64,000 nucleotides of DNA from Tamarix chinensis (GCA_030549775.1 CM060177.1:53384638-53448637); one strand, 5' to 3'; shown: positions 52,201-63,014, numbered from the stretch's first letter. The notes: generated by a model not told the origin, from the sequence alone. Made by a program: numbers and translations.

Positions 52201-54632
52201 CTAGGTTACAACAAGAGATATTCACCATGATTTACTGTTTTCTTTACAATAATGAAGAACAATAGGTATCCACGAGCCCAACCTGGGGATGGCTTAAAAC
52301 ACATTTCAGCTCCTCCTTTCTGACCCCAGGCAGTCCCAGAAGACAGTGGTTAGCAACCAACTGGACCTCCCCCACTATATGTAGACGGTGACGAAGGAGT
52401 AAGTCATAATTACGATGAATGCTGCCGCCCACAGAATTCTCAATTGGCAGAACTGCTTTGTCCACTAACCATAATTCAACTGCCTATAACATTGAACATG
52501 AGCATTGACAACCAAGGAAATGTATTATTAACCAAATACAAAGAACTTCTCAGGTTTTACCAAACCTGGAATGCAGCCTCAAACTCATCACAAGGGACAG
52601 TCTCACACTTCGGATATGCTTTTAGTGCAGCATCCTCACTGTATGACCCTGGAGCGCCCTACATGAGAACAAAATCAATCCAATGTGATTACAAAAGAAT
52701 TCAAATGCTGAAGAAGACATAATACATGAACCATACCTGATAAGCAACACGCACTTTAGAACCGCCACTGGAACATGATGAAAGATCAGTGGCAGATAAT
52801 GGTCCTGAATTTCATACAACAAAACATAAAACAAAGGACCATTTAGATAAGCTGGCATGCAATATGTACAAATGATTTATTCGTAGCACAGCACTAAAAT
52901 GAAGAACTAAACAACGGTATAAAACAGCATCTTCCAAGCAAACCAAATTTTCAAAACAACTCCATATTAACAATGCTACACTCCTGTCTCCCAAAGTGCA
53001 GGGAAATAAAAAATTGGTAAGCGTGTGTAAACAGAATGATCTAGAAAAAAGGGTGGTGAAATCCAGAAAACGTGGAAAATATTTCCAACTTAGAGACTGA
53101 GATGAAACAAAAACTGCCAGACACTGATTTTACCTGATGCCATGAAGATTATTCCTTAGCATTTCAGCCTTGACATTCAGCTTTTAAAATTGGTAAGATA
53201 TCACATAACAACAATTTCAAATAAACATTGGGTACCATCAAGAAATCATTTGCCATAACAGGAGGGCCTAGCACAAATTTGTAATACAGGCACCAAATAG
53301 AGATCGCGCTATGCATAGATGAACAAAAGCAGAGATACTCAAGAGACATCCACTGATCTCTCCCTACAACTCCACCATACCTCCATCCTATAAAGATTAA
53401 TATTTACAACACCATTTTCTACTACATGGTGTGCAATGTGATAAAAAAATAAAATAAAAATAAAATAAAATAAAATAAAATAAAATCTCTACTTATGTTC
53501 ATAGGTAGCCAACCAGAATTTCCATTCCAATGAATTAGTGCAGTTTTGGTGATCATTTTGCAACATCTTTTCCATACTTCATTGTTTTCCTCAAGGCACT
53601 TTGGATGCAAAGCACTCATGATGACAGTTTGCAATTGAATAGGAAATTCCAAACTTCAAGGTTTTGGTAATGCCTTCCACAAAAAAGTCATATACCTTTT
53701 TATTTAATCATAGGAGTCCATAATGGCAAATACAGAGCATTACATGAGTCTCATAATCACCATAAAGGTGTATAGATACCGAGAGAGGGGGAACTCAAAC
53801 CCGAAACCACTGGTACCTAGGAACCTAGCCTCAACCACTAGGTTATGACCTCACCACTGAACTAGTCACATAATTTTTTTAATATCAACTCCCAGAGCAG
53901 GCACCAACCATCAATATGGTTTGGCAGGAGTAGCCCAATTAGTTGCATGTCGCATCTAAAGCATTTGAGACAATACTAATCATCCTGTCCTATTCTTTCA
54001 GCTCCTTCTGACGGAACATTGGCTTGCACCGAATTATCTAACTCTTCACAGTGGTTTACAGCACTAAACGAGAAGGTCACAGAAAAGGCTGAATGCTTGA
54101 GACAGTTTCCATTACCCAATTATGAATCATAATTCAGTCGAAACACTCAGCAAAAAACCGTAAAATTCAATTTTATTTCTACCCTTTTCTTAATTTGCAG
54201 AAAATGCGACGGATAAACACCACGGGAGACATTCTAATCAAACAATGACTAAAGAATTTCAGTTTAAAGACATCAAAATATAAATATCAAATCGATAGTC
54301 AACTACGTTCGTCCTAACAGGGATAGGTGCGTTTCACGGTTGAAATGCTTGAATATCAACTCACTTGGAAGAGAATTCGAATCCTTGTGCAAACCAGCAG
54401 ACTCATTCTTAGCGATCCCATCACGCAACTCAGTTCCCCCATGCTCCGAGGGATTCTCATCTTCAACTGGCGTTGTTTCCCTCTGCGTCAAAAGACGACA
54501 ATAACAAGCCAATTTACGATGACTCTTAAGATGTGTCCCAAATTGTAAGCCAGAAATCGAAGGCTTCCTTCCCAATTGAGGATGCGAAGGCATAGCACAC
54601 CCCCACATAACAGTATTAGCTTTCAAGGCCAT
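34202..54632 (-). CDS. ADT1: Arogenate/prephenate dehydratase, plastidic (ADT1-like)
   Basis: Dehydrates and decarboxylates arogenate (and to some extent prephenate) in the plastid, the last step of phenylalanine synthesis. Eleven coding exons, in gene order: 54632-54365, 52804-52737, 52658-52566, 52483-52283, 52190-52110, 52030-51935, 42472-42395, 42301-42212, 42128-42061, 35958-35877 and 34261-34202. All introns are GT-AG with matching phases, giving 394 codons without a stop, close to family length. Residues 1-90 look like a transit peptide. The dehydratase domain is about 106-282, with catalytic Thr276 in NVTRF. The ACT regulatory domain is about 294-385, with ESRP (327-330), the Phe-binding motif. 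Start 54632 is preferred over the in-frame ATG at 54656 because it gives the MAL-type N-terminus of ADT1 relatives. Introns 6 (9.46 kb) and 9 (6.10 kb) are filled with transposons. Assignment to the ADT1 clade is by remembered motif similarity. Confidence 0.95.
34437..35096. mobile_element. Possible MITE-like element in ADT intron 10
   Basis: An AT-rich 660 base segment begins AGAACATTCACAATG and ends with the reverse complement of AGAGCATCTTTAGTGGTG. These resemble the GAGCATCTCCAATGG termini of plant DNA-transposon derivatives. The inverted repeat is imperfect and no target duplication was found. Confidence 0.4.
35971..36125. repeat. Tandem duplication of 78 bases at the ADT exon 10 acceptor
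   Basis: Copies 35971-36048 and 36049-36125 differ at one internal base. The proximal copy supplies the polypyrimidine tract of the exon 10 acceptor, 13 bases from the exon. Confidence 0.95.
36130..37073. other. ADT intron 9, unannotated part
   Basis: AT-rich intron sequence. No element or gene recognised. Confidence 0.5.
37989..38320 (+). pseudogene. C2 gag-like fragment
   Basis: The frame contains a [20 protein letters not shown] segment and a [15 protein letters not shown] segment, the spacing expected of copia gag (UBN2/RVT-gag type). A C-x4-C-x-I..C knuckle remnant follows near 38260. Degenerate repeats of this region recur at 38650-38890 and 39640-39780. Confidence 0.55.
39145..39577 (+). 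mobile_element. Solo LTR, 433 bases, G2-like family
   Basis: It starts TGATAGGCCCAT and ends CTATCA, with 6-base perfect terminal inverted repeat. The flanks are CTTGG and GTTGG, a 5-base target duplication with one mismatch. The start matches the LTRs of gypsy element G2 at 44966 and 49930. It is nested in the C2 interior. Confidence 0.8.
40531..42060. other. ADT intron 9, unannotated part
   Basis: AT-rich, with a short CA run near 41306-41320. Short frames have no domain. Nothing else recognised. Confidence 0.5.
42473..43827. other. ADT intron 6, unannotated left part
   Basis: AT-rich sequence with a short TA run near 43207-43222. No gene or element recognised. Confidence 0.5.
43828..44908. 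repeat. Three tandem copies of a 360 base unit in ADT intron 6
   Basis: Units lie at 43828-44187, 44188-44547 and 44548-44908. Differences seen by eye are one substitution (GGAATTG against GGAGTTG) and a one-base length change in a T run. The unit has no ORF. Its last 110 bases resemble 51385-51490 on the far side of G2. Confidence 0.97.
44966..45287 (+). mobile_element. Gypsy element G2, 5' LTR
   Basis: It runs from TGATAGGCCCAT to CTTAACA, 322 bases. It matches the outer parts of the 3' LTR at 49930-51370. The flanks TTAAA (44961-44965) and GTAAA (51371-51375) are a 5-base target duplication with one mismatch. Confidence 0.85.
45288..45303 (+). other. Primer-binding site of G2
   Basis: TTTTGGTATCAAAGCC directly after the LTR matches the Met-tRNA primer site TGGTATCAGAGC with one substitution. 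Confidence 0.8.
45304..49929 (+). pseudogene. G2 gypsy gag-pol remnant in ADT intron 6
   Basis: Runs opposite to ADT. The gag part (45330-46080) has an [13 protein letters not shown] motif. Protease at about 46500-46770 has [14 protein letters not shown] and a following LIIGMQW motif. Reverse transcriptase at about 47190-47560 keeps [12 protein letters not shown] but has FFDNIL, with the second catalytic Asp changed to Asn. RNase H lies at about 47720-48230. Integrase at about 48430-49100 has an HxxC-like zinc region (CATCQQNKH), a DFIKGLP motif and [12 protein letters not shown]. Many stops and frameshifts, plus a MITE insertion, inactivate it. The motif set suggests a chromovirus-type Ty3/gypsy element; the clade is not settled. 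Confidence 0.85.
49214..49445. mobile_element. hAT-type MITE, 232 bases, TSD CTTCCACG
   Basis: Perfect 8-base duplication CTTCCACG at 49206-49213 and 49446-49453. The ends are inverted repeats (CATACAATGAAA and, reversed, CATACAATAAAA). An 8-base duplication is the hAT signature. The interior is unusually rich in CGCGAC and related CpG words compared with its surroundings. It splits the G2 polyprotein tail. Confidence 0.85.
49930..51370 (+). mobile_element. Gypsy element G2, 3' LTR, interrupted by a TRIM
   Basis: Starts TGATAGGCCCATAG and ends GGGTCTTAATA. Left and right parts match the 5' LTR. The middle carries a nested miniature element (50158-51136) and an internal segment absent from the 5' LTR. 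A 48 base direct duplication with CTCTCTACTTTTTCTCAATAA core lies at 51246-51343. Confidence 0.8.
50158..51136 (+). mobile_element. TRIM-like miniature LTR retrotransposon
   Basis: Two direct repeats, 50158-50413 (256 bases) and 50890-51136 (247 bases), share ATGCTAATGTCAATATTATG-type blocks, TATATCTCTTT and a GAGCATGTGAC end. A degenerate Met-tRNA primer site TGATATTAGAGC lies just after the first repeat, and a purine tract (GGGTGGAGGAAAT) just before the second. The interior of about 475 bases has no coding domain. It sits within the G2 3' LTR. No clear target duplication was found. Confidence 0.75.
51371..51540. repeat. Diverged copy of the sequence left of G2
   Basis: 51385-51535 resembles 44835-44955 (shared AACATCCTC..ATCAAGGCC..AAGA, GGGACAGTGCATG, GAAA..TCAAATGTCA). 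GTAAAGCAGAGTAA occurs both at 51371 and about 51540. Confidence 0.75.
52805..54364. other. ADT intron 1
   Basis: Contains a TAAAA/AAAAT run near 53443-53486 and otherwise unremarkable intron sequence. The short minus-strand frames here have no domain. Confidence 0.6.
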
Positions 54633-55380
54633 TAAAATTAGTCCAATTATTAACAATCCCCGACTCCAACAAGGCTATAACGAATAGAAGATGTGATAGC
54701 CAGCAGAAACAACACGAGTGTTTCGAGAGGTTTTGGGAGAAACCCAGATCGACATTGCCAAGAAAACGTACCGACAAAAGAAAATTTGGAGCACGGAGGG
54801 AAAATAAAGTTGTGATATGATTGTTCTTTACTTCTTTCAGCGAATGTGCCGGGGTAGAGCAAATTGGTTTTGAAAAAGTAGAATGGAGAGAGTAGGTGAG
54901 CCGAATGTTGGCTACACGTTTCAACAGCGAAGCAGAAAGCGAGACAAAGAACAGTTGAAGACTTGTATTAGTGTCCGTTGCGGAGCGAAGAGACTGCGAC
55001 ACTCGAGATGCAGAAAAAATTTCCAAACGAATCTATTTTAGCTTCTAGTTAAAGTTCTTAAAAAATAAATAAAAAACCTCTATTCAAAGTCAATCGTTCG
55101 TTGAGTCAAATTTGAAGATATCCTCCAAAAATCGTGCGTTGAAACATTATAGAACGACCCGATAGGAAACTGAAGTGTTCTAAACAAGGATTTTATTGTT
55201 ATTTAGCACAACAACCAATTTTTGCATAGGACTTGTTGATTTATATATCGTAACTGTTATTTAGAAAATAGTTTTTTTACTGCACAGAAAATATTTGCAT
55301 AATAAATAACGATACTATCCTTCTTTTATTATTTATCATCGATCCAGTTTTTTAACTGCCGACACTTTTCTCTGCCTTCT
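54633..55380 (-). promoter_or_regulatory. ADT 5' leader and promoter region
   Basis: Sequence immediately upstream of the ADT start. The minus strand holds overlapping short frames (54616-55026) with no domain, taken as leader. No confident TATA box was picked. From about 55100 the sequence is shared with the start of the accessory block on the right. Confidence 0.5.
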
Positions 55381-57000
55381 TCTCCTGCGCAGCTCTTCTC
55401 TCTTCCTTCATTCCTACTACGAGAAACGGCTGAATTTTTTTCCCACAGCATTAGGTTTAAGGTAAGTTTGATTTTTAATTTTTAATTTTTAATATATAAC
55501 TATCTGAGTTTAATTTTTTAAATTTATAAATGTGTAAGTATAAATTTTATTTTTTATTAATTAGATCGACGAGATCAGCAAAATCTATCAATGGTTCTAC
55601 TGGGTTTCAGCAAAATTGATAGAAGGAAATGGGGTAAGATCGGCTAAATTTGTAGATGTAGAAGGATTGGTTCGGCAAATTGTGTCGATGCCCAGGGAAG
55701 GACTTCGGCCAAAAAGGCCGATGCATGTGCATCAGTTTCGGCCTAATATGCCGATGCTTGTGTCGCTAGGGTTTCAGATATTAATCATAATTATAATTAT
55801 CTTTATTAATAATAATTTGTTAATTATAATTTATCTTAATAATATATTTTGATTATGGTTAATTGATTAATTTTAGAAAATATATTTTTAGATTTATTAT
55901 ACTCTGTTAATTATACTCTAATATTTTAATTAAATATAGGTTTTAGTAAATTAGCTTTCTATTATAGGATTTTGGTTATTTTTAGGATGTAAAATTATAT
56001 ATATTAATTATAGTTTATTAATAATATTAATTTTACTCTAATATTCTAATTAAATATAGGTTTGGTAAATTATATCTCTATTCTATAGTTTTGGCTATTT
56101 GTAGGATATATAATTATATATATTAATTATTGTTTATTAATTATATTGATTATGCACTAATATTTTAACTAAATATAGGTTCGGTAAATTATCTCTCTAT
56201 TGTAGGGTATTAGCTATTTTTTAGATGTGTAATTATATATATTAATTATGTTTTATTAATTATAATAATTATGCTCTCATAATTTAATTAAATATAGGTT
56301 CGGTAAATTATCTCTCTATTATAGAGTTTTGGCAATTTGTTAGGATATCTAATTTGTATATATTAATTAAGGTTTAGTAATGATATATTTTAATTATGGT
56401 TAAGTTGATTAAATTTGTTTATTATGTTTATAGATTTGTCAATACTTTGTTAATTATGTTATTGTATTATTTATATATGATTAGATGTTTATTAGATTTA
56501 TTTATATTTTCATTAAATATGTGAAATATTGTTATGTGATGGGGATTATTGGTGAATGTTTTTAATTATATTGATAGGATAATAGGTTAAATATATTTAT
56601 ATTAGATTAAATATGTTTATATTTGAATTATATTTAATTAGTTTGTTAATTTCTATGGAATATATTTAGATAAATTTGGTTGGATTATTGAAAAAATAGA
56701 TGAGGACATACCATAATTAAGTATACTTTAGTTGTTATATTATACTAAACTCCTACTAGTAAGTAATACAAATATTGTTGATATATTTAATTAATAAAGT
56801 AGAGGATTAATTTAAGAGATTATATTTCAGTTATATGGTTGGGTATACATATATATTTCGCTATCATAATATGGATTGATATTTATTAATTATATTAATT
56901 TTATGTATGTAATTAGGTTTTATTTATGTTATTACGTATTACCTTCAATTCATATACATAATTATAATTGACTTTAGGCGTTTATTATTGAAATTCAGAT
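55381..57000 (+). other. Probable 5' leader exon and intron of the PMD gene
   Basis: A GC-richer stretch (55381-55460) ends in AAG|GTAAGTTT, a good donor. A matching acceptor (ATTGAAATTCAG) ends at 57000 directly before ATG. The intron would be about 1.54 kb, AT-rich, and contains the 120 base tandem array. Splicing is inferred. Confidence 0.5.
55905..56375. repeat. Tandem array of about 120 base units in PMD leader intron
   Basis: AAATATAGGTT(C/T)GGTAAATTAT recurs at about 55931, 56051, 56170 and 56289, a spacing of 119-120 bases. Shared flanks include CTCTATT(A/G)TAG..TTTTGGCTATTT and ATATATATTAATTAT. Confidence 0.9.
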
Positions 57001-59493
57001 GAGTCGCAAATAAGACAAAGTAGTAGATAGAACCGATGGTCGTCATGTTACTGCTTCTTCACGACGTAACAGAACTGCTACTGAGTTACCTGCACCGATG
57101 GCTCATTTGAGAAATTTCGGAAGGAGTATTACCATAGGATTACAACAAGGTAAGAAATCTGGAGAACAAGAACCGAAAGAAGTATCAGAACAACAAGAAA
57201 TATGTAGAAGTTCTCGAAGAACCAAGGTCTAGTCAACAAGGTCATAAATTTTCATCATTGCAGACTATTCAGGTCGTCCATTATTTGTGGCTGATGTTGA
57301 CACTACGGGGTTTGGAGGGTACGTAGGTTTGGGGGCAGGAGGTCTGGGGTTTGGAGGTTTGGGGGTTTGAGGTTCTAGGGTTAGAGGTTCTAGGTATGGA
57401 GGTTCTGCGGTTGGAGGTTCTGGGTACGGAGGTTCTGGGTTTGGAAGTTTGGGGGTGGGAGGTTCAGGGGTCAGAGTTTCCGAGTCAGGAGGTTTTTTAT
57501 TATCTACAGAATATATAGATTGTCTTACATCACCGGTGCAGATTGCTATGAGAGTTACATCATCCTCAGTTTACCTAACTGTTGTTGTTGGATCTAGATC
57601 ATCATTAGATTTGCTAGCATCATTACCCTACAATACTAGTGGAGCATCGTCATCGACTTATGTGCGTAATGATGATGATGAGGAGGAGAAGGAGGAGGAG
57701 GAGGATAGAGATCATCATGATAGGGATGCTGGTGATGCTGGTGAAGATGAAGAGAGTATACAATTAAAGGATGAATGGTACTTGCTTGGGTCATGTCCTG
57801 GAGCTCCAATAATTCCTAATTTGATTCCTAGCTTTGGCGGTCACGCAGCTTTATATTTATGGTTAGGAAAGGTAAGTTTATCATATTCATTATTTCTTAA
57901 TTATTATTTTATATGTAATCAATCATATATATGCATTACATTTGTTTATTGTATTGATCGGGATCGGGATTGTCCCAAGATCCACACAAGGCAGGAGGTT
58001 TTAAGAATTTTTCTAAGAAGTGTCAATGATAGGATGTTCGCTCTGATACGACGAACATGATTATCACACCTTCCATCCTGCACATTTGAGCATGTGAACG
58101 TGCCGCTTATTTCAGCATTTATTGAGCGATGGCAACCAGACACTAATAGCTTTTATATACCATGGGGGAGATGACAATCACTCTTTCAGATGTACATCGT
58201 ATATTAGGGCTACGGGTTGATGGTCATCCATTACATTTGGACATGATAGCGGGCACGCGTAGGTAAATGATTGGTGCAATGGGTGCCTTATTTGGGATGA
58301 AGGAAATCCAAGTGAATGAAGTCACTCGAAAGGGCGGGCTTCCATTTAAATGGCTGCAAGAAGTATGTGAATCATACTGGTTAGGGGATGGGGAAAAGGC
58401 GATTGGGTATATATTATGGTTGATCGGCTTATCATTGTTTGTCGATAAGACGGTTGATAAAGTTAATCCATACTTTATCATTTTTCTTCAAGATCTTAGT
58501 AGGGTTAAAGGTTATGCATAGGGTGCAGCCACACTTGCTTTTTTATATCGACAACTTGGTATGGCTTCTAGAGCCGACGCTGCTCAAATGTCAGGATGTA
58601 TCACTCTATTACAAATAATTTTATAATCAATATATATATACATATATTATATACTCTATATTCGTTATGATGGCTAACAATCGAATATTATAACAGACGT
58701 GGATATATGAATACTTTCCAGGGTTTGGAGTGGAAAGATCTAGGTATGAACCAGACCGTCCTCGTTGTATGAGGTGGTCTTATGGCCAGAAATTCAAAAA
58801 CAAATTGGAGACGCTCAAGTACTTTCACGCAAAGATTGATATTATGTCTGAGTCAAAGGTATGCTAAAAACATTATATTGTTACTATATTATGTTTGTGA
58901 TATCCATATTTACTTTAATATTTTGGTGAAAGGTCAATTGGGATCCATACGGAGTAACTGATCCATATAGATATTGTTGTATGGCATTCTATCACGGCTG
59001 TATACATTGTTTGGAGAAATTTGAACCACATATGCCAGATAGAGTGACACGGCAATTCGGTTATATACAAGTCATCCCTGAAGAGCCCATCAAGTCAACT
59101 AGAAACTCATATAGAGGTCCTTCCCTCAAGAAGTACAAAGTGTATTGTGCACACATGCTCGGCCAATGGTTCTTGAGGTATGAACATATATTGGCCCCGG
59201 ATGTTTTTGGACCAGTGGTTGAATACCCATGGGATGTGGCTGATGATTATATGGATTGGTATGTTCCGAGAACTCATAGATATATGTTGGCTACAACGGA
59301 AGAATATTTGGCTGAACATGCGAACGATGATCATCATATACCAGCCAAAAAACGTCTAAACAAAGCACGTAAAACTATCCGTTGATTGTATTGGAGGGGA
59401 GAGCCAACTCTAAATTATGAGCAGTTTATTACATGTATCGAAACCCTTGTGCGTGATTTAGGATTTACTCCACCTCGGTGTGGCCATTTGTAA
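57001..59493 (+). pseudogene. Plant mobile domain (PMD) gene, decayed
   Basis: The frame opens MSRK then a stop at codon 5 (TAA where CAA would fit). A Gly/Ser-rich minisatellite region (57300-57480) and an acidic stretch (57670-57760, Asp/Glu-rich) follow. Then comes the plant mobile domain: LIPSFGGHAALYLW (57820-57865), ISAFIERWQPDTNSFYIPWG (58112-58170), MTITLSDVHRILGLRVDG (58172-58225), TLAFLYRQLGMASRA near 58530-58570, and a WIYEYFPGFGVER exon after 58698. The tail ends at TAA 59491. Further stops occur at 58059 (TGA), 58263 (TAA), 58519 (TAG where Trp is expected) and 59383 (TGA). The donor after 58613 reads AT instead of GT. PMD proteins of this type occur both as host genes (MAIN/MAIL family) and as passengers of transposons. 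Decay plus a convergent transposase favours the second. Confidence 0.8.
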
Positions 59494-59975
59494 TGAACTT
59501 GATGTATTACCATATTGTTATGTAAAGACATTAAAATATGTTTGTTAGAATTAATGCCAGGTGTCATTTTTATTTTACCATTGATGTATGAGATTTATAT
59601 GTTAGGTTAGACTATTTGTGTTCAAATTTCATCAAGATATAACAAAGGAATAAGAGACACGATAGGAATGAACTTCATAATGATGGCAACAGTGTTATTA
59701 TATCAGCTCACAAAATCTCAGTTTTCAAAATTCAGCATTTGGCTGAGAATTCAAGGAAAAATAAGGATTCTAGTATTTTCCAACACGAATAAAGTGTTTT
59801 ATTAATCAATCAATATCTTCCTATCATTATTCATTAATTACACGAGTCAAGTGTTTTATTATATATCCATAGTTTAGATCTTCGTGATAGAAATTAGGAT
59901 ATATTTATTAAATTTAGCACGTACATGTTACAAAGGATGTAAACACAAATAAATAAAGAAAAAATTACAACAATT
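59494..59975. other. Spacer between convergent PMD and transposase genes
   Basis: About 480 bases of AT-rich sequence, presumably both 3' UTRs. Nothing else recognised. Confidence 0.5.
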
Positions 59976-62900
59976 CTACATTAAAGTTGAGTCCAAAGAT
60001 AAAGGATTAGGGTCTTGTGTGTCATCATGTACCAATACGCGCCATTGTTCGAATCTTGAAGAATATTGGGTATTCCACATTGAAACGCTGCTATCACGAT
60101 ATCTATTCCAATTTGTATGTACTGGTGGGAGTGGAAAATTTTCTAAAAGATATACCTGTCGAAAAAAAATATTATGTTAGTCATTCATATAATATTGAAA
60201 TGGAAAAAATCTTCATTAAACTTAGTGCTCACCGATATGTAGTGACTCATGTCTTGCAAGAAAAATATAGTGACTTTATTTTCAGGACCTTGAATTCCGT
60301 TCATAGCCACTAAAGGTAGGAATGAGCTGCATGCATTTAATGAGTAATATGCGAACAACACACAGTAACGGGTTGTAATGACATGACCAATATCAGGCAT
60401 TTCCATCCAGTGTACCATCGGAGCTGGCCCTTCCCAGTGGAAAATAGTATTAAGAACTTGATCAACGCTTTCATATACGAACACATTCTCGTACAACTTT
60501 CATCTCGCCAATATCTCGTTATATAAGTCAGTACGAATCTGAACCCACCGTTCTTCATCTCCTAGCATAATAGAAGCCAATGCTCTGAAACCATAATTCC
60601 CATATCCTAAAACATTACACCATCTACTAATATAAGGAACTATATGTCGATTCATCTGAGTCACATATAGAAATTGAAATTGGCCTGATGACAGAAATGT
60701 CGATTGTCGTCCTCGATCCCGACATTGAGTTGATTTGAGATGACTAAAAAATTGTTATTCTGTATACTGCCAACTAGATTGTTCCCTTCTGGTGGAGTTC
60801 CTTAGGCGACCCCTATGCTGCCGTACTGGTGGCTTATGGAGAGGTGTTCTCTAGGGAACTGCAATATTAAATATCTCTCTAGCCAACTGATTCTGTATTT
60901 CTGGTGGCTGGCACATAACAGATTCCATGGAAATATGGAGTAAATGAGATACAACCTCTAATGGTTCTTGGGGTCTCGATGGAATAATCAGCCTATCTAT
61001 GTCGAGTTTCTTCCAAAACGGATTAATATCCGACAGGGGGATTGACATGTAGTTATGAATGTATGTTTAAATCTCATGCGTACATGGTATCCCATGCGTA
61101 CGACACATGTAACATCCGCATAAATCATCATCCGTACATACATGATCAAGTCTCTGACACTCGTTGTTCACCAACTCCATTGCATATAAAGAAACATGGC
61201 CCCTCAAATTGGCATAAATATCACTTGTAGCAAAATGAGGAGTATTAAACCAAGACCTCTCTAACGATGCTTTTATCTCATCATGTTGTAATTTGAGGAA
61301 CGCGTGCATTGGTTTGTGCACTGTATTAAAGCTGTCCCGTGATGTCTCTAGAAATCTTTTTAAAGATCCATGAGCACCTTCAACCCTATTCATAAAAAAA
61401 TTAATTACTTGACTTTATCAACATAAAAGAAGCTAAATCAGCTATACTAAGCAATAAAATATTAATCATACCTATTCGTTGTAAGCTGATGGATATGAAA
61501 CACGTCACCAAAGAATGTAACAACAATTTTATGTTTGTATGGTTGTAGCCAATTTGTCTTTAGATACGAAATTAGGCTCGGAATGCTTCTGTAATTTTTC
61601 TCCATTGACAATAGTCGTTCCTCGTATGTTTGTTCGTCCGTGGAATTTATCAAAATTTTCCATCGTGACATAAAACCACGTGCGAACGATAAACGACCAT
61701 AGAGTTTCCTACACTTTTCCTCCACATTCTTATTTATATGAAACCTACATAATAAATGTTTTTAAGTAGGAAAAATATGTTCCACAGCTGAAATAAGAGC
61801 AAGTTCTCGGTCGGTAATAATGGTGGTTGGAAGCATATATGGATCCATTAAGCTCTTCAATCTCTCAAGTACCCAAAAATAATTTTCCTCCTTCTCGGAT
61901 GACATGTATGCACATGCAATATTGAAATTTAATTGTATTGGTGTTAGTCCGACAACTTCAAGTAAAGGCATCCATATCTATTTGTCTTATACGTGCAATC
62001 CATTTGCAAAACAAAAGGAAATGCACGTAAAATATTAACAGATACGGAATGTGCGAACATATATTCACTTATTACGTTTGATTGCGGCTCACTTCGATGC
62101 CACTAAAAATAATGATTCTCAACCAACATACTCATAATATGTTGTAACATTGTTTGATCGTCCATTTCTTTGGACCTAAGCTGCTGTTGAGCATTATAAA
62201 TATGCCTTCTCATACTTACATTACCTTCAAATTATTTTTGAAGAAGCGATATGATTTGTCGTGACTTTACGTTAGCTGTGATAAGTTCATCAACAAATTG
62301 AACTTCATTTTCTGTCAACTTACCAAGAACAGCATGTCCTTGGTCATAATTAGCCAATTCGTGATTGTGTGTCCCGTTCCTAACTACTACTTGCCATCCA
62401 CTGTTATTATTTTCAACAATAATAATAAAAAATGACAATCATTTTTTTAGAACATGTATTACACGCACCTTCAGTATCTGTTGGTCTAGTACGGACGTAC
62501 GTTCCACTTCGTTCACATCTTATTGAGACTCTACCCGCCCCTATATCATTTCCTTTTCTAGAACTTTTGATAATTAAAATCATCTTATAAGTTCTACCCA
62601 TTTTCTTAACCCATATCACAAGTTCATCTCGATCCCAAAATATTTGATCCGTTACAAAAAATCTCTGATAATTTTGAGTTGTAAAAGATGTATTCTCCAT
62701 ATCCTGAAAAAAAAAAGAGTTTACCATACTAATATAATAAAAAAACTATTAATTTCATCTAACTAATTTTGTCACCACAATTTACAATACTAAAAAAAAT
62801 ATTTTACATCTTCGTCGAAGTTGTAATTAATATTGGGAGAATGCATTTGCATATCTTTTGCGTATCCATAGCTTGTCGGTATTGTAAATCTATCATCGTA

Positions 62901-63014
62901 ATACGATGAGGTTTTGACCCCATCTTCGTAGTTCATCGGACTTCCGAATTCATCGTACCCTATCGAAGTTTCGAACTCTTCGTAGTTTGAAGAACTTCTA
63001 AATTCATTATTCAT
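59976..63014 (-). pseudogene. Mutator-like (MULE) transposase with C-terminal OTU-like domain, decayed
   Basis: First exon 63014-62808 (69 codons, donor GAT|GTAAAA). The second starts at 62703 and carries a MudrA/FAR1-like DNA-binding region, including RNGTHNHE (about 62370). The DDE transposase follows: first Asp in QMDCTYKTN (about 62000), second in TIITDRELAL (about 61810), Glu in NRVEGAHGSLK (about 61360-61390). A SWIM/CCHC-type zinc motif (CGCYMCRTHGIPCTH) lies at 61075-61125. The OTU-like region at 60180-60640 has GNYGFRALASIMLGDEERW, with Tyr where OTU proteases have the catalytic Cys, and later HWMEMPDIGHV. A tail ends at 59976. A one-base deletion near 61972 and stops near 62230, 61060, 60855 and 60510 break the frame. 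The DDE residues themselves are kept. Confidence 0.82.

Noticed and set aside
54616..55026. 136-codon frame at the ADT 5' end
   Set aside because: Out of frame with the dehydratase exon, no domain, ends in the leader. Treated as 5' UTR.
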